Below, piece by piece: positions 23,088 to 34,186 of a stretch of DNA of 64,000 nucleotides. Source of the stretch: Scortum barcoo (taxonomy: Eukaryota; Chordata; Actinopteri; Centrarchiformes; Terapontidae); NCBI GenBank assembly GCA_023238725.1, contig CM041553.1:13265001-13329000 (forward strand). Reading direction: 5' to 3'. The position numbers and the translations under genes are program-made. Within the stretch, counting starts at the first letter, position 1, and each line of letters starts with the position of its first letter. Under the pieces are notes generated by a model. It did not search any database and was not told where the DNA came from. It saw only the letters and a list, made by a program, of their open reading frames with translations.

Positions 23088-24457
23088 TTCATGTGCAATA
23101 GAAGTGACTGAATGACAGCAGTGGCAGAGTTTTTGAGCAGAGATTGTTGAATTAGATTTGGACAGTAAAGTTTGACGTCCTACTGATGAAATCCCTTCAT
23201 TTGCAGTATAACAACCTGGGTGTCTGTCGTGAACAGAGTAAACAGTCACTATGGTCGACGAGAAAAAATCATGACTACAGACGATGAAACTTGAAACAGA
23301 ATTTGAAGTTAGGTCCAAAAACACAACTGCAATTATCATTTATGCCATGGGTGCTGAGAAAGACAACCAAATGAAGTCTTCAAGTCTCCTTCTGACCTGA
23401 CAATCTACCTCAGCTGTGCACACTGAAGGCATATTCACACAAAGCATTTCTAAGAGTAAAAAAACTATAAATTTTCTGCCACTTTGATGATCAGCAAAGT
23501 TACAACTGAGCTAGACTGATTAATCAAGCAGGATGATATATTGGCAGATATAAAAGTATCGACATGTATGTTAATAAGTGGCAGTGCAGAAATGCCTAAT
23601 TAGGTTTTAGTTTACTAAGAAACAGTGTCACCATCACATAGTGTGTCCACCAGAAAACACTGACGGGTCGTAACTTTAAAGCAAACTCATTATGTATCTT
23701 GGTATCTTGGACACAAAACACACCTCTAAGGGATCCGATTTTTTTCTTTTTTTTTAATCAGCCATTAGCCATTTTATGCACCTAAATTCATGCAAATGCC
23801 ATTGTTAATACAACGCTTATTTTAAAAATGCCCAACAGTTGAGACATTAGAATGAAATGAAATAGGTTACTTAATGAATTTAATATATTACTAAATAATA
23901 TTGACATGATATTCCCATAAAATATGGACCTTTATCTTATTGACCTCTGTTGAGAGGGTGTGCAGACTTTTGAGTTGTTCTGCAGCCAATCAGTAGACAA
24001 CAATGGTCCATTTTCACACAAGATATTTTGACTTGTCATAGCAGGAAAAGCACATGTGTCACTAATATAATAACATTAAGGATGGTACAGTTCTGTTAAA
24101 GTGTCCCGATAAGTCATTACAGTGAGCCAGCGTGCACAATATCAGGACTATGAAACTGAAGCAGCTAAATGGAATCAAGCCATGTATGTTTTATTATTTA
24201 CACCTGTGATTTTCCTTCAGTGACATGTCAGACAGGAGTGTGTGGTTTATACTGAATCTGGGCAATGCTCCCCCAGTTCTTCAGTTTTTAATTTTTTTCC
24301 CTTTTTGCTATACTATATTAATTCACATTTGCTGGCATAAAAGAGAAGTAAAAAGGAAAAAGAAATGGAGAGAGAGAAGTGTGTGTTTAGTTAAGCAGGG
24401 GCAGCCCCTGGTCCATTGCCCATCATTTATTTATAAAGGCCCTGGAAAATGCGCGGG
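23088..24457. other. Unique AT-rich non-coding sequence
   Basis: Small tandem duplications such as TATCTTGG (about 23695-23710) are visible. No gene or recognised element is seen. Confidence 0.55.
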
Positions 24458-24474
24458 AAAAAAAAAAAAAAAAA
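24458..24474. repeat. Poly(A) tract, 17 bases
   Basis: An A run inside otherwise unique sequence, next to a TTATTTATAAAG word. Confidence 0.9.
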
Positions 24475-24944
24475 CTAATGAAATTATCAACGTTGTTGAA
24501 TTAATGATGAATGGGAATAAGAAAAGGCTGGGCTCTCTGTGGAGCCAGAGACGAGCGCTGCTTCATTAGCCATGCAGTCTCATCACATCCTCTTTTGGAG
24601 CTGCAGACACTGGGGCTCTCCACTCTCTCCTCTCCTCACCATCAGGACCTGCCATTGGATTCCATTCAAAAAAAGAATCCCATCCTCCCTCAATCCCTCC
24701 GCCCCTACCTCTCTGCTTTTTCTCTTTTTGCCTTTTTTTTTGTCTTCCCTATTACTTGCCACCTGCCCCCACCCCCACCCTCACCGCTTTTCAGGAGACG
24801 GGAACTCTTTGGTGGCTAATTTCATTTATCATATCTTTCACTTTTCTTGAAGATGAAGAGAGAAAAAAGCTGATTCTGGAGGTACTCGTGGTCAGGGAAC
24901 ACACCTCTTTTCCCTGCATACTTTCTTTCTTTTTTTTTCTACAG
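24475..24944. other. Unique, pyrimidine-rich sequence
   Basis: The part around 24480-24620 is enhancer-like unique sequence, with a small hairpin GGCTC-TCTGTG-GAGCC. It then becomes strongly pyrimidine-rich and ends with the acceptor-like TTTCTTTTTTTTTCTACAG at 24944. Confidence 0.5.
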
Positions 24945-25170
24945 CTCTCCCTCCTGACTGCCTCTCTGTGGATATCATTCCTGATTCTGCACATGCAAAT
25001 GATATGGGAGGGATAGGGCGGAAGGTGGGGGGGTCTCGGTTTGGATTCGTTGCCCCCTCCTTCTCCTCCTCCTCCTCCTCCTCGTCTTCTTCTTCTTTTC
25101 CCTGGGCAGAGCAGGAGTGGTCTGGCGAGCCGAAGCACGCTGAGAAATCACGGGCATGGGGTCTCATTAG
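24945..25170 (+). other. Candidate coding exon, unassigned (226 nt)
   Basis: The segment is bounded by a very strong acceptor (a long T/C tract then CTACAG, ending at 24944) and a strong donor (TTAG|GTAAGC at 25170). One frame is open throughout: two bases, 74 codons, two bases, so phase 1 in and phase 2 out. The product would read LPPDCLSVDIIPDSAHANDM, continue through a serine run encoded by (TCC/TTC)n, and end AEKSRAWGLI. I recognise no family. An inner acceptor at 25109 (TTTTCCCTGGGCAG) could give a 61-nt form in the same frame. Against it: the serine run is a microsatellite, roughly one such open segment could occur by chance, and no neighbouring exon is established. It may equally be unique regulatory DNA. 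Confidence 0.25.
25061..25100. repeat. (TCC)n-(TTC)n trinucleotide tract
   Basis: TCC units pass into TTC units. It would encode serines in the plus-strand frame described for the overlapping candidate exon. Confidence 0.9.
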
Positions 25171-25200
25171 GTAAGCAGAGGCCAGGGCAGCAGGGCTTCA

Positions 25201-25320
25201 CCCAGACACTGATTATTCTGAGAGCAATATCTGGAGGATCACCTCAGCTATACACCTGATTAGACACACTGATTATTCTGAGAGTAATATCTGGAGGATC
25301 CCTCCAGCTACACACCTGAT
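25201..25320 (+). repeat. 60-bp tandem duplication
   Basis: Two head-to-tail units of exactly 60 bases lie at 25201-25260 and 25261-25320. Each holds GATTATTCTGAGAG, then AATATCTGGAGGATC and ACACCTGATT. They differ at a handful of positions. It starts 31 bases after the donor of the upstream candidate exon. Confidence 0.9.
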
Positions 25321-25976
25321 TGGAGCTACTGTCTCTTATAGTTCAGAGCCCTCTTTGACTGGAGAAAATGAATTCATCTTACCTGTTATGTGGGACAGTG
25401 TTTGAAATTTACTGCATTTAAAGGAACTATTTTTGTCATTGTCTGAATAGATTTTTTTTTTCTAGAACATGAAAGAGCATTTAACTTTCCCCTTTCCCCC
25501 TTGTAGTCACTCCTCTTCTTGAATCCCAGCCTCTTTCCTCGGGTGAGGCCTTCCTGGTTTCATTTATCCTCAGACAAATGCACTGAATGATTGTTCTGCC
25601 AATTTGATAGATGCCGTAATTATCTGTCAGCGCTGCGTTTTTACGTGGATTCAGCTTACAACGGAATGAATGGCTTCGCCGTGGTTTTTGGAGCTCCGTA
25701 ATAGCCCGAGTAGATCACCCATACACGCATGGAACCCACTCATAAAAATTGATGACACAAAGCATCACGCGTGACAGACAGCAGTGACATGCATAATATA
25801 ACGTGCAGTCCTTTACATGATAATCTGATCTGAGAGGGATTCAATTATTTAATAACAACACGACAGACTATCATTAAAACAAATTGTGTGTGTCGATGCG
25901 AGCGCGCCGTCGGAGCTGCGAGGTCACAGGTGTAATGTTGTGTTTTGAAGTCTTGATCCCTCCCACACACACGCAC
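25321..25976. other. Enhancer-like unique block
   Basis: A repeat-poor stretch with many homeodomain-type words (GTAATTATC, TGATTGTT, CAATTATTTAATAA, CATTAAAAC). It contains a CA/CG array at 25963-25992 that overlaps its right end. The regulatory reading is inference. Confidence 0.35.
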
Positions 25977-25992
25977 TCACACGCGCACACAC
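25963..25992. repeat. (CA)n tract with CG interruptions
   Basis: CA units with GCACTCA and GCGC breaks. On the minus strand the same bases supply the GTGAGTGC donor-like site noted for the neighbouring candidate exon. Confidence 0.85.
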
Positions 25993-26216
25993 TTTTCTCC
26001 GTCCGCCGGTTCTTTTCTTATGAATTGGCTGAATTGATCCTCATACAAATTAGGTCTGTCCTCAAAGGGCTCCATCAATACATTGACTCCTTTTATGAGG
26101 GTCATCAAACAGCCATTACTGGGCATCAGGGGGTCCCGTTTGGGGAGAGACTGCCCAGGGTGACTGATGAGCCGGATGGGGATGGTAGCTCGTCTGGGGG
26201 CCTCGGAGCTGTGGGC
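25977..26216 (-). other. Candidate coding exon, unassigned (minus strand)
   Basis: Read on the minus strand, a strong acceptor (CTCTTTCTTTTCCGCTACAG) ends just above 26216. Starting at that base, one frame is open for about 79 codons to a TGA near 25977. The product begins AHSSEAPRRATIPIRLISHP, continues LPKRDPLMPSNGCLMTLIKG, and ends KEPADGEKCVRV. Early codons are rich in G or C at the third position, as in real exons. A donor-like GTGAGTGC lies inside the CA/CG array at the 3' end, so it could be internal or terminal. I recognise no protein family. The same DNA has the look of a vertebrate conserved non-coding element, which is a serious alternative explanation. Confidence 0.3.
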
Positions 26217-27239
26217 CTGTAGCGGAAAAGAAAGAGCGGAGGGAAGGGGGAGATGCTTATTGAGTGTTGGATTCATTAGTTAGGCAAAGCCAAATAAATT
26301 TCAAGCGCAACTGAGCTGCTATTACCAAAACCTGCTCCTACCTTAGTTTCCTCTCTGTCTGGGAAAACGTTCAGCTTTGAATACTTTAAACATAATATTC
26401 ATCTGTCAGGAAAAAAAAATGGATAGAGATTGAACACATGATCCTCTTTTGGAGTAATTAGGGTGATTTAAAATTTCTGGTACAAGGGGAGGTACACATG
26501 CAGAGTTTATTGTTGTCCATTAACATGCAAGTAATTTGGCAGCAGAAATTACCAGAAAAGTAGAAATAAAGCAGATTTCTTCCTGCATGAAGTCCTAAAT
26601 TGCATCATTTCAAAACCCCATGTATTCATCTGTTTGATCCTGCTGCTTGAACGGCTTTAGCAGAGCTTTTTGTCTCGTATGTCGTAATCATTGTTAAGTG
26701 CTTTTGATAGTATAAATGATTCCTCCAGCTGATTGTTGCATAAACAGAGGCCAAACTATCCTCCTCCTGCCCACTCCCCCAAAAAAAAATAAGACAAAAT
26801 ATCAAACAAACAAATAGCTTAATGTGTGTGATATTTTACTCATGACAAGGAAAAATAATGTTGAAGTACCAACAATAGACAAGCAGAGGAATAAAAGCCC
26901 TGAAGTATTCCCCATGGTTGCTCTCAGGTATTACCAAAGAATCTTTGAAACTGAACACAGACACAGCAGGATGTAAACAAACTGTCACTGCTGTCAAACA
27001 CTCGCTTCAAGAAGTGTCAAAAGTTCAGACTTTTCAATTACAGCAGTTTTAATATGCATGCAAGCCTCCCCTGGCTGATTAAAATGCACCATTTTAAGTC
27101 TAATTGTTCAAGAAAACTGTGTTTTATGTTGCTGCAATGGTAATAACTAATGATAGATGCATAAAATTAGCATACATTTCCCAGACCAAGAGAATATCTG
27201 ATCATTGTGCCATAGAGAATTGCTCTAAGTTAGGAAGTT
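26217..27239. other. Unique AT-rich non-coding sequence
   Basis: The first 100 bases continue the enhancer-like block (AATAAATTTCAAGCGCAACTG). Beyond that nothing is recognised. Confidence 0.5.
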
Positions 27240-27530
27240 AATTTCATTATCTCCTCCTCCTCATTTAAAGCCCGCCACTTTACAATAATTGGAAAACAGA
27301 ATAAAAGATTAGCTTTTGACTGGATGACGGGCGTTAATAAAGTGTGATGGAATGTGAGTGTTACAGAGTGGGTACCAATTACAGCAGCCAATCTCAGACA
27401 GGCAGCCATTGATGGTGGTGGTTCAATCTCTTCATCTGCCGTACAGTACCATCAGGGACCCACTGCAGAGACCTCTGCTCCAGCTAGCAGGCTAATTGTC
27501 AATTCTGCTTAAGTCATAAGGAGAGCTATT
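27240..27530. promoter_or_regulatory. Enhancer-like unique block
   Basis: Repeat-free sequence with words such as TTACAATAATTGG, GGGCGTTAATAAAG, CCAATTACAGCAGCC and GGCTAATTGTC. Motif density and lack of repeats suggest a conserved element, but nothing here proves it. Confidence 0.3.
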
Positions 27531-30500
27531 TTACCAGGGCTTTGGAGATGGAGTGAACTGTAAAATTAAAGTAAAAGAAAAGAAAAGGGGGGAAAGTATA
27601 GCATAACTGTAGAAATGAAGTTCAAGGAGAAGCACAGGGAGATTTTATGAAATAATTTGAGTTAGATAATGTGAAAAAAATGAATTTGGGAAATACTATT
27701 TCAAAAAGAATGATATCATCAGTCAGCTTTATGAAAGGTGGCACAACCTGGTCTGTTAAAATTGCCTTGTCTTTTTTTTTTTTTGTTTCAAGAATGTTGC
27801 CATTGTCTGAATAATAGTTTGAAATCATCATTATCTTAAAACATTAAGACACTGTTACAATATCAGGCACATTTCAGCCATATTCCAGGGGGTCTGCGCT
27901 TAAGTGGATGTGGAAAATTCATGACACGAGTTTCTTCTTAATTCTCATGGGTCATCCTCATCCCTCATTGTGTCACTGCTTTACTCACATTAAGCACATT
28001 GGTCACAGTGACCCAACACGTCATCTCTCATTGGCTGTTTCAGCTGCTCGAAACAAATGGCGGGTGCAAATGCAATTTTGCCTGAAACTTGACTGGCATG
28101 ACATTCGTAAAATTACAAATCTAATCTAAAAGGCTTAAGGTCCACCCCTCATCCTGACCCAGAATATTTGCAGAACTTAATAGGTGGGGGGCATAGTCAC
28201 TGTGCATCTGTATATTAAAAAGATCCGTATTCCTGTGAGCCCGAGTTCTTTATTTAGTCAGACTCAAATCTGAATTGCCTTGGATAAAGAGGTTAGAGTT
28301 TGTAGTCCAAAAAGCCTGAAGTGTTAATATTCTAATAAATTGCCCCTATAACTGTTCTCAATAATGGCGTAAAACTGAGCATTGTTAAATAATTAAATAA
28401 GCCACAACTTCTAAACCATTTATAAAGGGTGTATTAGAAAGAGATACCACTGTTGACCTTGATTAACGTGTTTTTTTTGCAATGTGAATACTGAGTGACG
28501 TTAACTTTTGGCAAATGTACAAACAAATGTATGTGTTATTATTATACATTTAATTCTATGACATTTAAGATTATTATCACTAACCAGTTTACACCGGGGG
28601 CCAAGGCCTAAATTTTAGTTTGTAGGATTTCTGGTTAATAATCTAGAAAAATGTGCCATTATGATGTTCAGGATTCAGCACATTGTTATCCAGGGCAGTG
28701 TTGATTTTGCAGGCTGTTAACACCTCTGATGGTTTAGAGTTATGGACTTGGATTCTTTTGGACGTTTATCAGCAAAAAAAAAAAACATTTTCTCTTTGTA
28801 GGTTACTATATTCCTGTTCAAAGAGCCTCCATTGCCGAATGGAAAAGATGGTTAGTATTTTGTTTTGTTTTTTTCATTTGCTTATTTTCTTAATAATGCT
28901 ATAAAAGATTAACTGACTCTGATCATTCAAGACCATAGCATTGCATAAAAAATCAGCTGTTCTAAACACCATTAATTTTTCTCCACTTCTCTAATTGAAC
29001 ATAATCAGAGATGTAAGTAGGACAGAATGGCAGAAACCTGCCGATCTGTACACACGCATACAATCTAGACACTCCAGCCTCATCAAAAAGGATGTGGTGG
29101 GCCCTTTGTTGTCAAACTCTTCATACAGGAATCGCATATTCATAGGGGTGTATTTAAGCCATTTCTGCTGGCATAAGCATGCAGCGCAGCAGCGGCGTTC
29201 TGAGATGACTGTCGTTTTCTGCCGTTCTTTGCCACTTAACCTACCTCTCTGTTTGAGAGCGTGGCACCTCGGTTTTTGATGCCTGGCACTCCACCGCGGC
29301 CCTGTCTCAGTAAAGTCTTCGGGTTTAATAGTGGCTCGGAGGCCTGCGGTAACACAAGGCGCTTCCCGATTATACACTAAACAGCAAGATTTGCAGTTAT
29401 TCAATTGACATCATTTTGTTGTGGAGTGGCAGTGGACAAACAGAACTGCTTTGAGTTAGCGCGCCGCTGCTGCAGTGATGAAGCGGTGTTTACCACCTTA
29501 GCTTACAGATGTTGAATGCAGCTGTCTCCTCACTCTAACAATAAAGGGCACGCATCGCACACAAGTCAGCCAGCTCACCTGAACTCAGACATCTATATTT
29601 CATCATGTCTCCAGACTCCTCTGCGCCTTTATTTTAGCCAACACCGCGTTAAACCGAATGCTTGCACCATGAAATTCTTAGAAAAAACACCTTTTTTTTT
29701 ACTGAAAGCCAGAAAATAGAACCCTGTACAGAATTTCCAGTAGTTTAGTAAAGAGTTATCGTGATGAATTAGATCCTGATGTTGACGAATATCATCTGTC
29801 TATGAATACTTTTTTGCACACACTGTATGCATTCATGTAGTATGATTTCTCATTAGATTCAATGAGTAAATCTGTTTCCTGGATATCCATAGGTCTCACA
29901 TGACATTGAGGTTGAGCTTAGAGGCTCAATCCACAAACTTATTGAGTTAAAAGGGAGATTTTCCAAAGTGAAGTCAACAAAACTCCATCGCTGTAGGAGA
30001 CAGAAACAAAATCTTTTTCCCCCTCTGTTGACCAATGGAGTCACAAGGTTTTGTTTCTCTGGTAAAGAATCATCCACGTGCTGACAAGCCTCTTTGATCC
30101 TCTGTTGGTTCAACATTCGCCATTTCCATTAAATCCTGTCTTTGGAGGAGCTGGCAATAAAAAGGCGGGCTTTGTCGGATGCTGGTCACACAAACACATA
30201 CACATAGGCTTACTCTGTGTGTCTTTGACCCCACGACGAGATTGACAGGAGGTTTCTCGATGTTATACGTTAACTGAATTCACATGGTTCAAGTCTGTCT
30301 TAAAAGTCTGTCTTGAAAGAGTTATACGTCTCTTTAACCATTCCTCTTGTCCAAACTGGCTGTGCAGACATCCCTGATGCTATTCCAGAGCATGAGTTAG
30401 GGGAGAAAAATTCATTGTACTCTTTTTCTGCAGTTCATTCATCCAAAGCTAATATGAGGCTTTAACAGTCACAGTTAGTTCAGTCAAGAGGGTATGAAAT

Positions 30501-31079
30501 TCCCTCTTTTTGTCTTCCAACCATCTCTGCAAGAAAACGCTGTCTGAGGAAAGTTCACTCTAAAGTAACTTTGAAAGAAAACGCACTTAATTTGACTGAC
30601 TGTGACTGCTGAAACCTCCATCAGCTTCACCTGAATCTGACCGTGCTTTTTTTTTTTTCCTCAAAACAAGGATTGTGTATTTGATCGCTTATACAGAAGT
30701 CACATTAAGAAGAGAGCTCTTCATAGGCAGAAACAATCATTACAGCAACCAGCAACTTTTTAAATGAAAATGTATATACTATGGACTAAGTGTGTATAAT
30801 AGTGATATACTATATACTATATAATATACTATACTTTAATAAGTGCAAGTGTAAAGTCAGTCAAGTCATAATCATTAGGCTGTGGTTTAAAGTTTAACAA
30901 TCCAGACATACTGACCAAGTGGACTCACTAGATAATAGTTACATTACAGTTCTGCCCTCAACTAAATTTCCAGATACAGGAAACTGGCAAACTCGACCTA
31001 ATTGATGAGAGTTACACATGATGTGTATCTACATGTGCAGAGCAGTTTGTAATTTACCCATATCAGCCAGACCATGAAT
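27531..31079. other. Mostly unique non-coding sequence
   Basis: This holds a T13 tract (27772-27784), AT-rich low-complexity sequence at 30770-30838 (TATACTATATACTATATAATATAC) and a unique block at about 28990-29420 that is open for 137 codons on the minus strand without any recognisable domain. No gene, RNA or mobile element is identified. Confidence 0.5.
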
Positions 31080-31560
31080 TACCTTAATTAGAAACACCAC
31101 CCCGAGCTCTTTCTATTGATCGCCCAGCACGCTAAATCAAAAGTAATGTTGGACAGTTACCCGCGAACGCCATGGCTGATTAATCAGGCGCTGTTCAATC
31201 ATTACTCTTTTAAAGAATTTCCTCTTCTTTTAACACGTCTTCCTTCTCACCCCAGCGTTTTTGTATTTTTAATTTTCTTTTCCCAGCGCCTTATTTGATG
31301 TTTTGTAACTTTTCATGTGTTGCCAGTGGATCGCTGCCTTTTAAAAAGGAGATGCTTCCCTTCTAGGGTGGCAAGGGTGTATATGCATATGAATATTTTC
31401 CATTGATGAATACGATAGGCTGTGGCGGCGTCTTTGATAGCCTCCTGCTCTGGTCCTGAGTGATGTCATAATGGTGGGACGCCGACCCTGGGCAAAACAT
31501 CCCAAACCACAGTAGAGAGGAGCAAACATAAGAGCCCTTTGACGCCCTCTGTGTTTAATA
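31080..31560. promoter_or_regulatory. Enhancer-like unique block with palindromic homeodomain site
   Basis: It contains a perfect 12-bp palindrome CTGATTAATCAG at 31176-31187, followed by GCGCTGTTCAATCATTA. Further on comes ATATGCATATGAATATTTTCC and a TGATGTCATAATGG stretch. Homeodomain proteins often bind ATTA half-sites in such palindromes. The block has no repeats. Function is inferred. Confidence 0.35.
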
Positions 31561-31835
31561 TTACAGGACTGTTTACTGAGCAGGGAGTTCGTTCTCGTGT
31601 CCACCAGGGAGCCCAAATATGTTTAAGGTCAAGCCATCTCAGTTCCTCTTCAGTCAACTTCAGGATCTTTGATCACTTGTTGTTTTTGACTGCGCTGTTT
31701 TCAATCGTGGCCAGGTCTTTATAATGCATGAGGACATTACATAGTTATGAACAGCTTGGCAGGCAAGTCAAGGCAGTGATGGAACTTGTTAGATACTTTG
31801 AGAAGGAACTTTATGTTCTTCAACGTACCTTAAGG

Positions 31836-32189
31836 TTAAAGGAACAGTTTTACATTTTGGGAAACAATCTTATTTAGTTTCTCACTGAGAGAAAAGACTC
31901 TGGGAAGTCACCGCACACATCCAATAAAAAGCCCCACACATAAATTAAATTAAATTAAATTAATTGTAAAACCACAACTTTTTGGTCGTTTCTTCATACA
32001 AATTTAACAAAAGTAATATAACATGTGAGTGAGCTTTAGAGGTTCTGGTAGGCTGATTTTCTTAACTTTGGAGAGGGCCGGGCTAGCTGTTTCCATCTGT
32101 TTCCAGTCTTTGTGCTAAACTAAGCCAATTTTTCATCCGGCAAGAAAGGAAATAAATACATTTCCCAAAACACCAAAGTATTGCTTTAG
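31836..32189. mobile_element. MITE-like element, family A, copy 2, with inverted ends
   Basis: The left end TTAAAGGAACAGTTTTACATTTTGGGAAA and the right end TTTCCCAAAACACCAAAGTATTGCTTTA are imperfect inverted repeats of about 28 bases. Between them are the family landmarks in reverse order to copy 1: TGAGTGAGCTTTAGAGG, GGGCCGGGCTAGCTGTTTCC and TTTCCAGTCTTTGTGCTAAAC. A short (AAATT)n run lies at 31941-31964. The structure fits a non-autonomous DNA transposon. Confidence 0.75.
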
Positions 32190-33950
32190 CATCTCATAAC
32201 GTATTAACCGAAGACAGTCTTATCCTTTTGTAACCTTCATTTTATAAAGTTATCTCTTTTGACCGTTAGGCGTTGTGATCTTTGAATGTTACTCATTATT
32301 CAAAGTGTTACTTCTGTTCGATATCTCAGATAGGGTTAGGATTCTGACTTTATACCCTCAGTGTGTCAAACAGTTTCGAAGTATAAAATATATTTTTGAT
32401 CATAAACCATCTGAAGAAAGATATTTTAAGCTTATTGCATAGAGTCAGAAGGAAATCAAACATTAGGAGTTGAAAGAAAATGGTGCAGACTTTCAAAAAG
32501 TTCAAAAAGGTCGTCTGTGAATAGCAGACAGTTTGGTTATTCATGAGACAAGAAAAGAGGATGGACCACTTCCTCAAACACCAAATGACCCCTTGTTGGT
32601 TCGGCACAGTAAAGATTTAGAATTTTTAATTTTTAATTTTTAATGCATATGGACCCGAAGATTTGACTCCTTTCTTACTCAGAGATCTCCTCTATTCAGG
32701 AAGGATAAAAACATAGAGGGAAAGCGTGAAAGTCAAAAGCATTAGCTTGTGTTGTCGGCTTTTCTTTTTAAAATCACTTCCCGTGGTTCTGAACAAAGAC
32801 AGTAAACATGTCAGATGCTCTGATTTTAAACGGGATGCTCATTTGCTGTCGCTCTTTTGTTGCAGATCCAGACGTTTATTCAGGTTATATGTACGTATTT
32901 TATTACTTTCTTGCTTGAAATCATCAAATGACATTTAAACCTGAGAGACCACAGACAAGTCTTTTTTTTTTCTTAACATGTCATTATTTAAAATCAGGCA
33001 AATTGGGTTGCAAAGTGAAAAGTGTTTCTGATTATAAGAGCCAAACAAAGAGTATGTCAATATACAGTATGCGTAAATAAGAGTAAGCTCATAAAATAAT
33101 CTTATGACAGTGTGCCAAAATAATGTATTTTTTCAGCCACTGAGCAAAGAAAGGCCTGTAAAGATTTCTGAAAACAGCGACAATGTTGAGATATTGCCAT
33201 TTTTATTGTCTTCAGAGCCAATAAAATAACTATGTCTATGTGACTATGTGTCAACTCGCAGCATAAACCAGTAACTGAAAGCAACTTTTAAAAGTGAACA
33301 CGCAATGACACTTTGTGGACCATTTTGTGTTTTTATTTATGTGTTTATTTTAGGTAGGGAGTTATTTTTACTCGTAATAGTACATTTAATGTCTGATGTT
33401 TGGACCAGAAATGTACCTCACATTTGTTTATTTTATTTTGTTTTTACAGTCAAGGTGCAAAACCTCTGCATGCGCGAAGCCTCTATTCTGTTTTGAAAAA
33501 TGTTTCAGGTGTTGAAATGATCTAACAAAGGTTGCTGGTGGTGGAGGCGGGAGGAAGTGAGGGGAAGCTATCGAACTTGTGTCCTGGTTTCCCTACTAGA
33601 TAATGATCTCTTGAAAGTGTGTGTTTTTTCCTCTTCTTCCAGTAACAGTGTGTGCGAGATGAAAGATAGTTCCGGGGCTAGTGCACCGGCGCACATCTGA
33701 CTGAGGCAGGTGTTAGAAATGTAGATGGCTGGCGGAGACTAAAGACAATACAAATTTGAAGTGAAAACGCTACTGGCACGCCTCCTCTGTTCTTAACACG
33801 TGAAGCCCCAGGCCGATCAATTATTCATCCTATTGTGCGTGCGCGTGGCATAGTGTTAGTTCTGTAGTCGGAGAGGAGGTGTCTGTTGCACTTAAAGAGT
33901 GAGCGCCACGTCGCTTGGCAGGCCCAGGTCTGTCAGCCTGTCTCTGTCTG

Positions 33951-33960
<10 letters not shown>
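32190..33960. other. Unique non-coding sequence
   Basis: It includes three units of AATTTTT at 32621-32643 and a TCTG/TCTC-rich lead-in to the next array. No gene is recognised. Confidence 0.55.

Positions 33961-33986
<26 letters not shown>
33961..33986. repeat. (AC)n microsatellite
   Basis: A perfect AC array of thirteen units after a CTCTCTCTT stretch. Confidence 0.95.
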
Positions 33987-34138
33987 TTGTTCTGCCTGAG
34001 CCTTTTTAATGATGGGATCAGGGGCGAGAATTGGTGGCTAAAGTGCAGCTCCAGTTATTAGAAAAAAAAGGAGAAAAGAAAGAGAAACATAGAGCAAGAA
34101 GAGTGTGAAAGAGAAAAAGATGGGGTGGGCGAAAAAAA

Positions 34139-34186
34139 GGGAGGGGGGGTGGTGGTGGTGGGGAAGGAGCGGTGCGGGTGGGGGGG
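34139..34186 (+). other. G-rich, quadruplex-capable tract
   Basis: GGG-A-GGGGGGG, a (GGT)n run, GGGG, then GGG-T-GGGGGGG. The G runs satisfy the quadruplex rule. They are embedded in a purine-rich plus strand that starts near 34060. Confidence 0.7.

Noticed and set aside
28991..29404. 137-codon minus-strand open frame over a unique block
   Set aside because: The residues look protein-like in places, but I saw no acceptor/donor pair and no family match. The block is more likely non-coding unique sequence.
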